Shown: positions 10,436 to 20,234, numbered from the stretch's first letter. The stretch: 64,000 nt of DNA from Shouchella clausii (GCF_002250115.1 NZ_CP019985.1:1364001-1428000), one strand, 5' to 3'. Made by a program: numbers and translations. The notes: generated by a model not told the origin, from the letters alone.

Positions 10436-12325
10436 ATGAGTTACCAAGGTGGAACGTTTGATGTTATTGTCATCGGCGCAGGGCATGCGGGAGTAGAAGC
10501 TGGCCTTGCTGCTGCCAGAATGGGCGCTAACACGCTCATGTTGACATTGAATCTAGATGCAGTTGCTTTTATGCCGTGCAACCCTTCTGTTGGAGGGCCG
10601 GCTAAAGGCATTGTTGTCCGTGAAATTGATGCCCTTGGCGGAGAAATGGGGCGGAATATTGATAAAACCCATATCCAAATGAGAATGCTTAACACGGGGA
10701 AAGGCCCTGCTGTTCGAGCACTGCGGGCGCAAGCGGATAAATTTCGTTATCAACAAGAGATGAAACGGACGATTGAAGAGCAAGAAAATCTGCTTCTTCG
10801 CCAAGGAATGGTGGATCGTTTAATTATTGAAGACGGAGAGTGCCGCGGCGTTATTACGAACACAGGGGCACAATACCGGGCGAAAGCGGTTGTTGTTACA
10901 ACGGGCACGTATTTGCGCGGGAAAATTATATTAGGAGAACTTTCTTATGAGTCTGGCCCGAACAATATGCAACCAAGCATTAAGCTGTCAGACCACTTGA
11001 AAGAGCTCGGTTTCGACATGGTTCGCTTTAAAACAGGAACGCCTCCTCGTGTCCATGGGAATACGATTGATTACAAGAAAACAGAAATTCAGCCTGGAGA
11101 TGACAAACCTCGCGCCTTTTCGTACGAGACGACAAAATTCATTACAGACCAGCTGCCGTGCTGGTTAACGTATACGAGCGAAAATACTCATCAAATTATT
11201 TCTGCTAACCTTGGACGTTCCCCTATGTATTCCGGTATGATAGAAGGGACAGGACCAAGGTACTGCCCTTCGATAGAGGATAAAATTGTTCGTTTTAGCG
11301 ATAAGCCAAGACATCAGATTTTCTTGGAGCCGGAAGGGCGCGATACAAGTGAAGTCTATGTACAAGGGTTGTCGACAAGTCTGCCAGAAGATGTCCAATT
11401 GTCGATGCTTAAAACGATTCCTGGCTTAGAAGAAGTCCGAATGATGCGGCCTGGCTATGCGATTGAATATGACGCGATCGTGCCAACACAACTATGGCCA
11501 ACATTAGAAACGAAAAAAATTAGCGGTTTGTTTACGGCAGGGCAAATCAATGGAACATCTGGCTATGAAGAAGCAGCCGGGCAAGGAATTATGGCTGGCA
11601 TTAATGCGGCCCAAAAAGCATTTGGCAAAGAAGGCGTGATCTTAGATCGTTCAGAGGCTTACATTGGCGTGTTGATTGACGACCTTGTAACGAAAGGGAC
11701 GAATGAACCATACCGCTTGCTGACATCACGGGCTGAATTTCGCTTAATTCTTCGCCATGACAATGCTGATTTGCGTTTGACGGAAAAAGGCTACGAGTTG
11801 GGATTAATTTCTGAAGAACGCTATTCCCGCTTTAAAGCAAAACAGGAAGCGATTGAACAGGAAAAACAACGAATTTCTGCACTGGTTATAAAACCGTCAG
11901 ACGAAGTCAACCAACTACTTGAACGTTTAGGTTCAAGACCGATGACGGAAGCGTTAAAAGCGACAGCAGTGTTAAAACGACCAGAAATGACTTACGACCA
12001 TTTCCTGAAAATCATTCCGCGGCCAGACGTGGAGCTTGATGAAGAGGTATATGAACAAGTTGAAATTCAAGTCAAATACGAAGGTTATATCGAGAAACAA
12101 TGGCAACAAATTGAACGCTTGAAAAAGATGGAACGAAAACGAATTCCTGAGGATCTTAATTATGATGCGATCCAAGGCATTGCCACAGAAGCGCGACAAA
12201 AACTAAAACAAGTACGGCCTCTTTCAGTAGGTCAGGCTTCCCGTGTTTCAGGCGTAAATCCAGCGGACATTTCAATTTTGCTTGTATATCTCGAACAAGG
12301 GCGGCTGGCAAAAACATCATCGTAA
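10436..12325 (+). CDS. mnmG: tRNA uridine-5-carboxymethylaminomethyl(34) synthesis enzyme MnmG
   Basis: MnmG (GidA) is the FAD protein partner of MnmE. The 629-residue chain begins [21 protein letters not shown] with the dinucleotide-binding GxGxxG motif. It contains the family signatures [12 protein letters not shown] and [16 protein letters not shown], and ends with the helical C-terminal domain ([22 protein letters not shown]). I prefer ATG 10436 because the protein then aligns with B. subtilis MnmG. A TTG at 10385 would add 17 residues of unrelated sequence. The ribosome binding site is unusually distant. Confidence 0.96.
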   Translation: MSYQGGTFDVIVIGAGHAGVEAGLAAARMGANTLMLTLNLDAVAFMPCNPSVGGPAKGIVVREIDALGGEMGRNIDKTHIQMRMLNTGKGPAVRALRAQADKFRYQQEMKRTIEEQENLLLRQGMVDRLIIEDGECRGVITNTGAQYRAKAVVVTTGTYLRGKIILGELSYESGPNNMQPSIKLSDHLKELGFDMVRFKTGTPPRVHGNTIDYKKTEIQPGDDKPRAFSYETTKFITDQLPCWLTYTSENTHQIISANLGRSPMYSGMIEGTGPRYCPSIEDKIVRFSDKPRHQIFLEPEGRDTSEVYVQGLSTSLPEDVQLSMLKTIPGLEEVRMMRPGYAIEYDAIVPTQLWPTLETKKISGLFTAGQINGTSGYEEAAGQGIMAGINAAQKAFGKEGVILDRSEAYIGVLIDDLVTKGTNEPYRLLTSRAEFRLILRHDNADLRLTEKGYELGLISEERYSRFKAKQEAIEQEKQRISALVIKPSDEVNQLLERLGSRPMTEALKATAVLKRPEMTYDHFLKIIPRPDVELDEEVYEQVEIQVKYEGYIEKQWQQIERLKKMERKRIPEDLNYDAIQGIATEARQKLKQVRPLSVGQASRVSGVNPADISILLVYLEQGRLAKTSS

Positions 12326-12335
12326 GGAGGAGCAG

Positions 12336-13049
12336 ATGGGCGAAGAATTTTTCTCCTCGTTATTAGCGGAACAAAAAATCGTCTTATCGTCCACTCAGCA
12401 CGAGCAGTTCAAGCGCTATTTTGAACTGCTCGTTGAGTGGAACGAAAAGATGAATTTGACTGCTATTACCGAAAAAAAGGATGTATACTTAAAACATTTT
12501 TATGATTCAATCACGCCGAGTTTTTACTACCCGTTTACTGACCAAAAAATTGTTGATATCGGCGCTGGGGCTGGATTTCCAAGTTTGCCGCTTAAAATCC
12601 TTTATCCCGACTTGCAAATCTCAATTATTGATTCTTTAAATAAGCGGATTGGTTTTTTAACCCATTTGGCTAATGAACTTGAATTAACGGGCGTTTCCTT
12701 TTACCATGACCGGGCAGAATTGGCCGGAAAAAGCAAGCTTCACCGGGAAGTTTATGATGTTGCAATTGCCAGGGCAGTCGCACGTATGTCCGTTTTAAGT
12801 GAACTATGTTTGCCTTTTGTGAAAGTAGGCGGCGATTTTATCGCCTTAAAAGGGGCTGGCAGCAATGAAGAAGTGGCCGAAGGGAAAAAAGCAATTGCCG
12901 TTTTAGGCGGGGAACTTTCCGCGAGTCATTCATTCCAACTGCCGATTGAACATAGCGAAAGGCAAATTGTGCAAATAAAAAAGGCGAAAGCAACACCAAA
13001 CAAGTATCCTCGCAAGCCTGGGGTGCCCAATAAGCAGCCAATCACGTGA
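12336..13049 (+). CDS. rsmG: 16S rRNA (guanine-527-N7) methyltransferase RsmG
   Basis: RsmG (GidB) methylates G527 of 16S rRNA in the 530 loop using S-adenosylmethionine. The 237-residue product has the SAM-binding motif [16 protein letters not shown] near residue 72 and the downstream [17 protein letters not shown] and KGAGSNEE segments. A TAAGGAGG site overlaps the mnmG stop codon and lies five bases from the ATG at 12336, so the two genes are co-translated. Confidence 0.96.
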   Translation: MGEEFFSSLLAEQKIVLSSTQHEQFKRYFELLVEWNEKMNLTAITEKKDVYLKHFYDSITPSFYYPFTDQKIVDIGAGAGFPSLPLKILYPDLQISIIDSLNKRIGFLTHLANELELTGVSFYHDRAELAGKSKLHREVYDVAIARAVARMSVLSELCLPFVKVGGDFIALKGAGSNEEVAEGKKAIAVLGGELSASHSFQLPIEHSERQIVQIKKAKATPNKYPRKPGVPNKQPIT

Positions 13050-13051
13050 AA

Positions 13052-13067
13052 TGTTCCACGTGAAACA
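13052..13067. promoter_or_regulatory. parS site upstream of noc
   Basis: TGTTCCACGTGAAACA matches the Firmicute parS consensus (TGTTNCACGTGAAACA) exactly. A partial copy of the core (TCACGTGAAA, 13042-13051) abuts it. It is the loading site for Spo0J/ParB. Confidence 0.93.
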
Positions 13068-13155
13068 TATGTGAATTTCCAATGAGAAAAGGAATGCTGC
13101 GAATATATGTCGAATCAATTCAAATGGTTAAAAACAAAAGGTGGTGTCCGAGGCG

Positions 13156-14007
13156 ATGAAGCAATCGTTTTCACGCCTATTTGGCTTAAATGATAAAAAC
13201 GACGATGCTGAATTAACTGCAAACGAAGAGGTACAGCAGCTTGCTATTAAAGATATCGTGCCGAATCGCTTCCAGCCTAGAACTCTATTTGATGAAGACC
13301 GGATTGCCGAATTAGCGCAAACGATCAGGACGCATGGAGTCATACAGCCCATAGTCGTCCGTGTTCGCGATGATAAATACGAAATCATTGCAGGAGAGCG
13401 CAGGTGGCGTGCTGTTACTTCATTGCAATGGGAAACGATCCCTGCTATTGTCAAAGAATTTAATGACTCGCAAACAGCTTCGATTGCACTAATTGAAAAT
13501 TTGCAGCGTGAAGGCTTAACTGCAATTGAAGAAGCAACCGCTTATGCAAAATTAATCGAAATCCACAACTTGACGCAGGAAAGTTTGGCGCAACGCCTTG
13601 GCAAAGGCCAATCAACGATTGCAAACAAACTTCGATTGCTTCATTTGCCACAAGCAGTCCAAGACGCAATTTTAAATAGAGACATTTCAGAGCGCCATGC
13701 TCGCGCGTTAATTGCTTTAAAAGATGCTGAAGCCCAAGAAGCCGTTTTAAAACAAATCATTGAAGAGCAGTTGAATGTGAAGCAGACGGAAGAACGAGTG
13801 AAAGCGTATTTTAAAGCAGCGGAAGAAGAAGCACCTAAAAAGAAAAAGCCAAAACGGAAATCTTATCCGAAAGACATGCGTATTGCCATGAATACGATTC
13901 GTCAATCCGTTGATATGGTGATGAAAAGCGGCTTAAAAGTCGATACCGATGAAGAAGACAATGAAGAATTTTACCAATTTACGATTCGCATTCCTAAGAA
14001 AAAATGA
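13156..14007 (+). CDS. noc: Nucleoid occlusion protein Noc
   Basis: Noc is a ParB paralogue that binds dispersed sites and the membrane and keeps the division septum off the nucleoid. The 283-residue protein begins [11 protein letters not shown], the short amphipathic membrane-targeting start. It has the CTP-binding ParB-N motifs ([35 protein letters not shown]), the helix-turn-helix ([17 protein letters not shown]) and the C-terminal dimerisation segment. The GTG at 13141 in the same frame overlaps the AAAGGTGG site, so ATG 13156 is chosen. Confidence 0.95.
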   Translation: MKQSFSRLFGLNDKNDDAELTANEEVQQLAIKDIVPNRFQPRTLFDEDRIAELAQTIRTHGVIQPIVVRVRDDKYEIIAGERRWRAVTSLQWETIPAIVKEFNDSQTASIALIENLQREGLTAIEEATAYAKLIEIHNLTQESLAQRLGKGQSTIANKLRLLHLPQAVQDAILNRDISERHARALIALKDAEAQEAVLKQIIEEQLNVKQTEERVKAYFKAAEEEAPKKKKPKRKSYPKDMRIAMNTIRQSVDMVMKSGLKVDTDEEDNEEFYQFTIRIPKKK

Positions 14008-14034
14008 TCTATCAGCTTTGATAGGTCTTTTTTT
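14006..14034 (+). terminator. Intrinsic terminator after noc
   Basis: A 9-bp stem GATCTATCA / TGATAGGTC with a 4-base loop is followed by a T-run. Confidence 0.85.
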
Positions 14035-14067
14035 GTTGTTTTTTCCCTAAAATGGGTCTAATTCAGT

Positions 14068-14096
14068 TTCACAAACTACAAGAAAAAATGTATAGT
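14068..14096 (+). promoter_or_regulatory. Probable SigA promoter of soj-spo0J
   Basis: TTCACA (14068-14073) and TATAGT (14091-14096) are separated by 17 bases and lie downstream of the noc terminator, about 95 bases before soj. Confidence 0.6.
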
Positions 14097-14191
14097 AGAG
14101 TTAGACTATTAAAATCGCTCATTAAACACGTAAATTGTTTAGCAATAGGATTGTTTGATGTTTTGCAGGAAAGCAGGAAAGAGGTGCCCAT

Positions 14192-14953
14192 GTGTCAAAA
14201 ATCATCGCTATCGCAAATCAAAAAGGCGGTGTAGGGAAAACGACAACATCAGTCAATTTGGCTGCTTGTTTGGCTCACTTAGGAAAACGTGTGCTGCTCG
14301 TAGACATTGACCCACAAGGCAATGCTACAAGTGGCGTTGGCATTGAAAAAGGCGACGTCGATGAATGTGTCTATGATTTGCTCATAGAGGATTTAGATGC
14401 ACGCAAAGTTGTTCGGTCAACAGAAGTGGACAATCTTGACGTTATACCAGCTACAATTCAGTTATCAGGGGCTGAAATCGAACTCGTACCGACCATTTCA
14501 AGGGAAGTGCGCTTGAAAAAAGCATTGACGCCTTTGAAATCCCATTATGATTACATTTTTATTGATTGCCCTCCTTCACTTGGATTGCTAACCATTAATG
14601 CGTTAACTGCTTCAGATTCAGTTGTGATCCCTGTTCAATGTGAATATTATGCACTGGAAGGGCTTAGCCAATTGCTTAATACTGTTCGCCTCGTACAAAA
14701 ACATTTAAATACGGACTTAGCGATCGAAGGCGTATTGTTGACGATGTTAGATGCGCGGACCAATTTAGGCATTCAAGTAATTGAAGAAGTGAAAAAATAT
14801 TTTCGTGATAAAGTATTTGATACCATTATTCCGAGAACTGTCCGTTTAGGGGAAGCGCCGAGCTATGGAAAACCAATTATCGTGTATGATGCCAAGTCGC
14901 GTGGTGCCGAAGTATACATAGACTTAGCGAAGGAAGTGGTTGCGAATGGCTAG
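14192..14953 (+). CDS. soj: Chromosome segregation ATPase Soj (ParA)
   Basis: Soj is a deviant Walker-A ATPase that acts with Spo0J in origin segregation and modulates DnaA. The 253-residue product starts (GTG) MSKIIAIANQKGGVGKTTTS, with the deviant P-loop KGGVGKTT, and has the A' motif DIDPQGNATSG and Walker B FIDCPPSLG. A GAGG site precedes the start by seven bases. It overlaps spo0J by eight bases. Confidence 0.97.
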   Translation: MSKIIAIANQKGGVGKTTTSVNLAACLAHLGKRVLLVDIDPQGNATSGVGIEKGDVDECVYDLLIEDLDARKVVRSTEVDNLDVIPATIQLSGAEIELVPTISREVRLKKALTPLKSHYDYIFIDCPPSLGLLTINALTASDSVVIPVQCEYYALEGLSQLLNTVRLVQKHLNTDLAIEGVLLTMLDARTNLGIQVIEEVKKYFRDKVFDTIIPRTVRLGEAPSYGKPIIVYDAKSRGAEVYIDLAKEVVANG

Positions 14954-15815
14954 AACTGCAGGAAAAAAGGGGTTGGGAAAAGGGCTACAAGCGTTCTTTC
15001 CAGAACAAGAAGACACGCAAGAAGAGCAAATTGTACAAGTTGATCTTGCAGACGTTAGGCCAAATCCGTATCAACCTAGAAAAACGTTTTCTGAAGAAGC
15101 ATTAACGGAATTGAGCAACTCGATTCGCGAACACGGAATTTTGCAGCCTGTTACTGTTCGCAAAGCAATTAAAGGGTATGAAATTGTAATGGGCGAGCGG
15201 CGCGTAAAAGCGGCAAAACAAGCAGGATTAAAACAAATCCCTGTCATTGTCCAGGAACTTGATGAAAATAAAATGATGGAAATTGCTTTAATCGAAAACT
15301 TGCAGCGTGAAGATTTGAATCCAATCGAGGAAGCAATCGCCTATGAGAAATTAATGGAACATACGAATAGCACACAAGAGCAGTTAGCAAAGCGCCTTGG
15401 AAAAAGCAGGCCCCATATTGCCAACCATATGCGATTGTTGCAATTGCCAAAAGTTGTTCAAGAGTTCATTTCGGTTGGCAAACTGACAATGGGCCATGGA
15501 CGTGCGCTTTTAGGGCTGCAAGATAAGCAAAAACTTTCACAGCTGTTAGAAAAAGTGCTGCAAGACAAGCTTAGCGTGCGTGAAGTCGAACAACTCGTCC
15601 AGAGATTAAATGAACATGTTCCACGTGAAACAAAGCAAGTCAAAGTGAAGTTACCGCCGATTATTAAAGAACAGCAAGAACGTTTAAGAGATACGCTTGG
15701 TACATCTGTATTAATTAAACCTGGAAAGAAAAAAGGCAAAATTGAAATTGACTATTTTTCCGAGGACGACTTGGAACGGATTTTATCGTTATTGGTTCAT
15801 ACAGAAAAGGAATGA
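14946..15815 (+). CDS. spo0J: Chromosome partitioning protein Spo0J (ParB)
   Basis: Spo0J binds parS, forms a CTP-dependent sliding clamp and recruits SMC to the origin. The 289-residue protein has KGLGKGLQAFF, the ParB-N motifs (NPYQPRKTFSEEAL, VMGERRVKAA, ENLQREDLNPIEEA), the helix-turn-helix AKRLGKSRPHIANHMRLL and the C-terminal dimer domain. I take ATG 14946; the ORF is open two codons further up. A parS site lies inside the coding sequence (15615-15630), encoding part of VPRETK, as in B. subtilis. Confidence 0.97.
   Translation: MARTAGKKGLGKGLQAFFPEQEDTQEEQIVQVDLADVRPNPYQPRKTFSEEALTELSNSIREHGILQPVTVRKAIKGYEIVMGERRVKAAKQAGLKQIPVIVQELDENKMMEIALIENLQREDLNPIEEAIAYEKLMEHTNSTQEQLAKRLGKSRPHIANHMRLLQLPKVVQEFISVGKLTMGHGRALLGLQDKQKLSQLLEKVLQDKLSVREVEQLVQRLNEHVPRETKQVKVKLPPIIKEQQERLRDTLGTSVLIKPGKKKGKIEIDYFSEDDLERILSLLVHTEKE
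15615..15630. promoter_or_regulatory. parS site inside spo0J
   Basis: This is an exact parS sequence, TGTTCCACGTGAAACA, identical to the site at 13052-13067 and translated as part of VPRETK in spo0J. Confidence 0.95.
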
Positions 15816-15854
15816 AGCTGTCGGCTGCGATGGCTTCTTTTTTAAAGGAGTGGA

Positions 15855-17009
15855 ATGATGCGGTATTTTGATCAAGCGGCAACGTCTTTTCCAATGGCAA
15901 AAGCAGTTGCTGACGCTGTTAGCGAAGCGATTCTTGCCTATGGCGCGAATCCAGGAAGAGGAGGCCATAAGTTAGCGAGGCAAGCTGCAGACACACTTTT
16001 TCAGGCAAGAAAACGGTTGGCGGCCTTTTTTGGTGCGCCCGGGCCTGAGCATATTTGGTTTTATCCGAACGCCACGTACGCGTTAAATCAAGCCATCCTT
16101 GGCTTCCCTTTACAGCAAGGAGATCGAGTAGTAAGCACAGCTTTTGAACATAATTCGGTTTTGCGGCCGTTGCATATACTCGAAAAAGAAAAGCAGGCGA
16201 CGATCGTTTATGCAAGTGGAAAAACAGGGGACGAGACAGCAGCAGCAGTCGTGGAAGCAATGACGCCAGGTACGCGCCTTGTTGTTATCAATCATGCTTC
16301 AAATGTTACAGGAGAAATCGTGCCTTTAAAATCCATTGCCACAAAAGCAAAAGAAATCGGCGCCGTCCTGCTTGTGGATGCCTCACAAACAGCTGGGAAA
16401 ATTGCGATTGACATGGAACAAGACGGAATTGACTTGTTGGCGTGCCCAGGACATAAAGGCTTATTAGGGCCACAAGGAACAGGCTTGTTAGCAGCAGCGA
16501 GAGATGTTGGCTTGAAACCCCTCGTCCACGGCGGCACAGGGCATTTATCCGAGCATCCAGAGCAGCCAGACAAATGGCCTGAGCGCTATGAAGCTGGCAC
16601 GGCCAATACACCAGGAATTGCAGGTTTGCTTGCAGGTTTGCAAGAGCTTGAACGTCTAGGAGGAGTGGAAGCTGTGCATGCCCATGAAATGGAAGCAACA
16701 CGGATCTTTTTAGAGGGGATTAGCAACCATGAGCATGTACATGTAGTCGGTTCTTTATCGACGCAAGGAAGAGTAGCGGTTGTTTCGTTTGCAATTGACG
16801 GCGTGAGCAGCCAAGAAACGGCAATGGTACTAGATGAACATTATGATATGGCTGTACGAGCAGGCCTTCATTGCGCGCCGAGGCTGCACAATTGGTACAA
16901 GACAGCTGAAGATGGGCTCGTACGCGCCAGTTTTGGACCTTACACGAAACAAGAAGACGTTTCGGCTCTTGTGGATGCGATTACAGACATTGCCGATGCG
17001 TTCCGTTAG
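15855..17009 (+). CDS. Cysteine desulfurase-like class V aminotransferase
   Basis: This is a PLP-dependent enzyme of the NifS/Csd type, which moves sulfur from cysteine to an acceptor. The 384-residue protein opens RYFDQAATSFP, has the PLP lysine motif CPGHKGLLGPQG near residue 200 and a candidate persulfide cysteine in RAGLHCAPRLHN near residue 341. It resembles the stand-alone cysteine desulfurase family protein of Firmicutes rather than the IscS or SufS type. It sits between spo0J and yyaC, with 39 bases to spo0J. A GGAG site fits the ATG at 15855 or the next codon. The substrate is unproven. Confidence 0.85.
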   Translation: MMRYFDQAATSFPMAKAVADAVSEAILAYGANPGRGGHKLARQAADTLFQARKRLAAFFGAPGPEHIWFYPNATYALNQAILGFPLQQGDRVVSTAFEHNSVLRPLHILEKEKQATIVYASGKTGDETAAAVVEAMTPGTRLVVINHASNVTGEIVPLKSIATKAKEIGAVLLVDASQTAGKIAIDMEQDGIDLLACPGHKGLLGPQGTGLLAAARDVGLKPLVHGGTGHLSEHPEQPDKWPERYEAGTANTPGIAGLLAGLQELERLGGVEAVHAHEMEATRIFLEGISNHEHVHVVGSLSTQGRVAVVSFAIDGVSSQETAMVLDEHYDMAVRAGLHCAPRLHNWYKTAEDGLVRASFGPYTKQEDVSALVDAITDIADAFR

Positions 17010-17054
17010 GATGTTAGGCAACTGGCTATTCTGTATTGCCACTCAACGATGGCA

Positions 17055-17687
17055 TTAAAGGGGCTCTGTCTTTGTTGGCATAAAGGAAAAGGCTTTTTTC
17101 GTTTTGGCAGTTTGCAGCGCGGTTAATTGTTGGTCAGCCGCAGCAACTGCCTTGCTTATTTTTTGGGCCATGCTCATGACTACATGCAGCCTTGTGCTTT
17201 GCAGCATATAAAAATCCATCAGCCCTCCAACATTGACAATGCCTGTTAAGCAAATATCGCCAATTTCAGGTAAGTTTTTGCCCATGGCTGCCCCAGGTTT
17301 GAGTGGTTCTGCCGACAATGTAATATAGCCAACGTTTGCAGTTTTGCCCAGGCATGCATCCAAGGCGACAACAAACGCGTTAGGATGTTTTTTATAAATG
17401 GAGGCAAGCCGTTTTTCCATGTTGGCGGCATGGATCGGTTCTGCTAATGTCCCATGCACGTGGAAATGGTTTAAGTTTTGACATTCTAATAAGTTGCCAA
17501 CTAAAGGCCCTAACGAATCGCCAGTCGAACGGTCTGTGCCGATGCAAATAAGCAAAAGGTCGCGATTGCCGCGGTGTTTGCAAAATTCGACAAGAGCGTG
17601 TGCTAGGTCTTCCGTTAATGATGCTTCCTCGGCATGGCAGCGAAAGGATGTCGGTCTTTTTTTAAAGGGCCATAGGTTTGTACTCAT
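17055..17687 (-). CDS. yyaC: Spore protease YyaC family protein
   Basis: This 210-residue protein is of the DUF1256/YyaC family (germination-protease-like fold), restricted to spore formers. Family features are LLLICIGTDRSTGDSLGPLVG (the nucleophile-proximal Asp/Ser region), VVALDACLGK and ICLTGIVNVGGLMDFYMLQ. In B. subtilis the gene is expressed in the forespore. It is the only minus-strand gene between rpmH and the island and is convergent with the desulfurase gene. No spore-sigma promoter could be assigned with certainty. Confidence 0.88.
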   Translation of the reverse strand: MSTNLWPFKKRPTSFRCHAEEASLTEDLAHALVEFCKHRGNRDLLLICIGTDRSTGDSLGPLVGNLLECQNLNHFHVHGTLAEPIHAANMEKRLASIYKKHPNAFVVALDACLGKTANVGYITLSAEPLKPGAAMGKNLPEIGDICLTGIVNVGGLMDFYMLQSTRLHVVMSMAQKISKAVAAADQQLTALQTAKTKKAFSFMPTKTEPL

Positions 17688-17772
17688 AAATGAAGCTCAC
17701 CTCCCATAGTAGTAACAGTATAGTAGATTCTGCAAGAATCTATACATGACGGGGAAATTGAAGGTGACGAAA

Positions 17773-18801
17773 ATGTGGGGAAACGGACTAAAATGGATGT
17801 TTTTAATTGTCGGGACGGTGATTGGCGCTGGCTATGCTTCTGGACGGGAACTGTGGGAATTTTTCGGGGCAGAAAGCGGACTGGCTATCGTATTGTTTGC
17901 GATTTTATTTACAATCAGCTGTGCGGTCATATTAACGATTGCCCAAAAAGAAAAGACAACCCATTATTTGCCGATACTTGAGAAGTTGCTTGGGCGGCGC
18001 TTTGCAAAAGCGTATGATTGGATGATTATTCTTTACTTATTTTCAGTGACGGTTATTATGCTTGCAGGCGCAGGGGCAACACTCGAAGTATATAACATTC
18101 CCTTTTGGCTTGGCGTTGTCATTAATGCAGCGTTGGTAGTGTTCATGTTTGTAAAGGATATGACAGGAATGACTAAAATAAATGCATGTCTCATTCCAGT
18201 GCTCATTATTTGCTTAGTAGCGGTCTTACTCGTTTACCAATCATCAATTGGCTTTTCGTTCACATTTGACATCCATATGCAACATAATTGGCCAGCGGCA
18301 ATGACCTTTACGTCGCTTAATATTTTGCCGATTATCGCTGTTTTAAGTGCGGTAGGCAACCAAATCAAACATAAGGGTGAAATTTACATTGCCAGCATGG
18401 GGAGCGGGCTCTTGCTTGGGACGATTTCCTATTTGTACAATGAGTCGTTGCTTTCTGTTGCTCAAGAAATCATTTTTTACGAGATTCCGCTGTTTGTGAT
18501 CTTAAAACATTATCCGTCGATTATGGTTTTGGCCATTTCCTTATTATTGTGGCTAGCCATCTATACAACGGCAGCTTCAGGGGTTTTTGGGCTGATAGCG
18601 AGATTACGAACAAACGTACAAGGCGAGGCTTGGCTGATTGCATTGTTGCTTGTTGCTTGCATGGCGCCTATGACGATGTTTGGCTTCTCGACATTAATTT
18701 CCATATTGTACCCATTGTACGGCATCTTAAATTTGTTTATTCTTGCTTCACTCGTTCTTTACCCAATTGTCAAACATCCAGCAACGAAAAGCAAACAGTG
18801 A
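17773..18801 (+). CDS. YkvI-like polytopic membrane protein
   Basis: This is an integral membrane protein of about ten hydrophobic segments, starting MWGNGLKWMFLIVGTVIGAGYASGREL; the glycine-rich IGAGYASG loop of the first segment is typical of LeuT/APC-fold transporters and of the YkvI family. The substrate is unknown. I prefer ATG 17773 because GAAGGTGA lies just before it; the ORF also has an ATG at 17746 without a good site. It is transcribed away from yyaC, with a palindrome at 17724-17742 in the shared upstream region. Confidence 0.75.
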   Translation: MWGNGLKWMFLIVGTVIGAGYASGRELWEFFGAESGLAIVLFAILFTISCAVILTIAQKEKTTHYLPILEKLLGRRFAKAYDWMIILYLFSVTVIMLAGAGATLEVYNIPFWLGVVINAALVVFMFVKDMTGMTKINACLIPVLIICLVAVLLVYQSSIGFSFTFDIHMQHNWPAAMTFTSLNILPIIAVLSAVGNQIKHKGEIYIASMGSGLLLGTISYLYNESLLSVAQEIIFYEIPLFVILKHYPSIMVLAISLLLWLAIYTTAASGVFGLIARLRTNVQGEAWLIALLLVACMAPMTMFGFSTLISILYPLYGILNLFILASLVLYPIVKHPATKSKQ

Positions 18802-18864
18802 CACTACAAACTCCTGCTTGGTTCATGTATAATACAAGCAGACGAGCTTGAGGAGGACGAAACG

Positions 18865-19059
18865 GTGGCAGCAGAAAAGGAATTTGCGTTAGGCGATGTG
18901 GTGGAAATGAAGAAACCACATCCTTGTGGGGAAAATCGATGGAAGATTATCCGCATGGGCATGGATGTCCGGATAAAATGCCTGGGTTGCCAACACAGCG
19001 TGATGCTACCACGCCGGGACTTTTCAAAAAAACTAAAAAAAGTATTAGGTTCCGAATAA
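18865..19059 (+). CDS. DUF951 family protein (YyzM-like)
   Basis: This 64-residue protein of the DUF951 family is nearly always located next to ychF in Firmicutes. It contains the family pattern GDVVEMKKPHPCGENRWKI and IRMGMDVRIKCLGCQHSVM, with cysteines at HPCG and CLGC that could bind metal. A GAGGAGG site precedes the GTG start. Its function is not known. An intrinsic terminator follows. Confidence 0.88.
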   Translation: MAAEKEFALGDVVEMKKPHPCGENRWKIIRMGMDVRIKCLGCQHSVMLPRRDFSKKLKKVLGSE

Positions 19060-19090
19060 CAAGGGAGGGTCTGTACTCTACCTTGTTTTT
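19057..19090 (+). terminator. Intrinsic terminator after the DUF951 gene
   Basis: An ACAAGG...GAG / CTC..CCTTGT stem overlapping the stop codon is followed by TTTTTG. Confidence 0.65.
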
Positions 19091-19127
19091 GTGCGGGCCT
19101 GTACAAATAAAAAGGACGTGACAGGAA

Positions 19128-20228
19128 GTGGCTTTAACAACTGGAATAGTAGGGTTGCCAAACGTGGGGAAATCAACGCTGTTCAATGCGATTACCCAAG
19201 CCGGTGCAGAATCGGCCAATTACCCGTTTTGTACGATTGACCCAAATGTAGGGATTGTCGAAGTGCCTGACGTGCGGTTGGAAAAATTAACCGAACTGGT
19301 CAAACCGAAAAAAACGGTGCCGACAGCGTTTGAATTTACAGATATAGCTGGGATTGTCGAAGGCGCCAGCAAAGGCGAGGGGCTCGGCAACCAGTTTTTG
19401 TCTCATATTCGCCAAGTAGATGCGATTTCCCATGTTGTCCGCTGCTTTGCTGATGAAAACATTACCCATGTTTCCGGAGGCGTCAATCCGTTGCGCGACA
19501 TTGAAGTTATTAACTTAGAATTGATTTTGGCTGACTTGGAATCAGTCGACAAGCGGATCGGCCGTGTCGCGAAGCTGGCGAAAGCAAAAGACAAAGCCGC
19601 TGTTGCTGAATTGCCTGTGCTAGAAGCATTAAAAGAGGCGTTTGAAAATGAAAAGCCAGCACGAAGCATTGATTTCGATGACGACCAACTAAAAATTGTC
19701 AAACAGCTACACTTGCTTACAAGCAAACCTGTCCTGTATGTAGCCAACGTTGCTGAAGACGATTTGCTTGCTGGCGAAGACAATGATTACGTCAAACAAG
19801 TGAAAGCATTTGCGGAAGCGGAAAACAGCAATGTGATTGTCGTTTGCGCCAAAATTGAATCGGAAATTGCGGAGCTGGAAGGCGATGAAAAAGCGCTGTT
19901 TTTAGAAGAGCTCGGCATCCAAGAATCAGGGCTTGACCAATTAATCCGCGCGGCATATTCTTTGCTAGGCTTGGAAACGTATTTTACAGCAGGAGAGCAG
20001 GAAGTGAGGGCCTGGACATACCGCCGGGGCACGAAGGCGCCACAAGCAGCTGGGATTATCCATACTGACTTTGAGCGCGGCTTTATCCGTGCTGAAGTTG
20101 TCGCCTATGACGATTTGCTTGCCGCTGGCGGCATGGTTGCTGCAAAAGAGCGGGGCAAAGTTCGCCTTGAAGGAAAAGAATACGTCGTCCAAGACGGAGA
20201 TGTCATCCATTTTCGGTTTAATGTGTAA
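19128..20228 (+). CDS. ychF: Redox-regulated ATPase YchF/EngD
   Basis: YchF is an Obg-family P-loop protein that prefers ATP and binds ribosomes. The 366-residue product has the P-loop GLPNVGKSTLFN, switch DIAGIVEGASKGEGLGNQFL, the altered G4 region (YVANVAE in place of NKxD), a coiled-coil insertion (residues about 130-200) and a C-terminal TGS domain (VRAWTYRRGTKAPQAAG ... VVQDGDVIHFRFNV). The GTG start has an AAGGA site 11 bases upstream. Confidence 0.95.
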   Translation: MALTTGIVGLPNVGKSTLFNAITQAGAESANYPFCTIDPNVGIVEVPDVRLEKLTELVKPKKTVPTAFEFTDIAGIVEGASKGEGLGNQFLSHIRQVDAISHVVRCFADENITHVSGGVNPLRDIEVINLELILADLESVDKRIGRVAKLAKAKDKAAVAELPVLEALKEAFENEKPARSIDFDDDQLKIVKQLHLLTSKPVLYVANVAEDDLLAGEDNDYVKQVKAFAEAENSNVIVVCAKIESEIAELEGDEKALFLEELGIQESGLDQLIRAAYSLLGLETYFTAGEQEVRAWTYRRGTKAPQAAGIIHTDFERGFIRAEVVAYDDLLAAGGMVAAKERGKVRLEGKEYVVQDGDVIHFRFNV

Positions 20229-20234
20229 AAGGGA

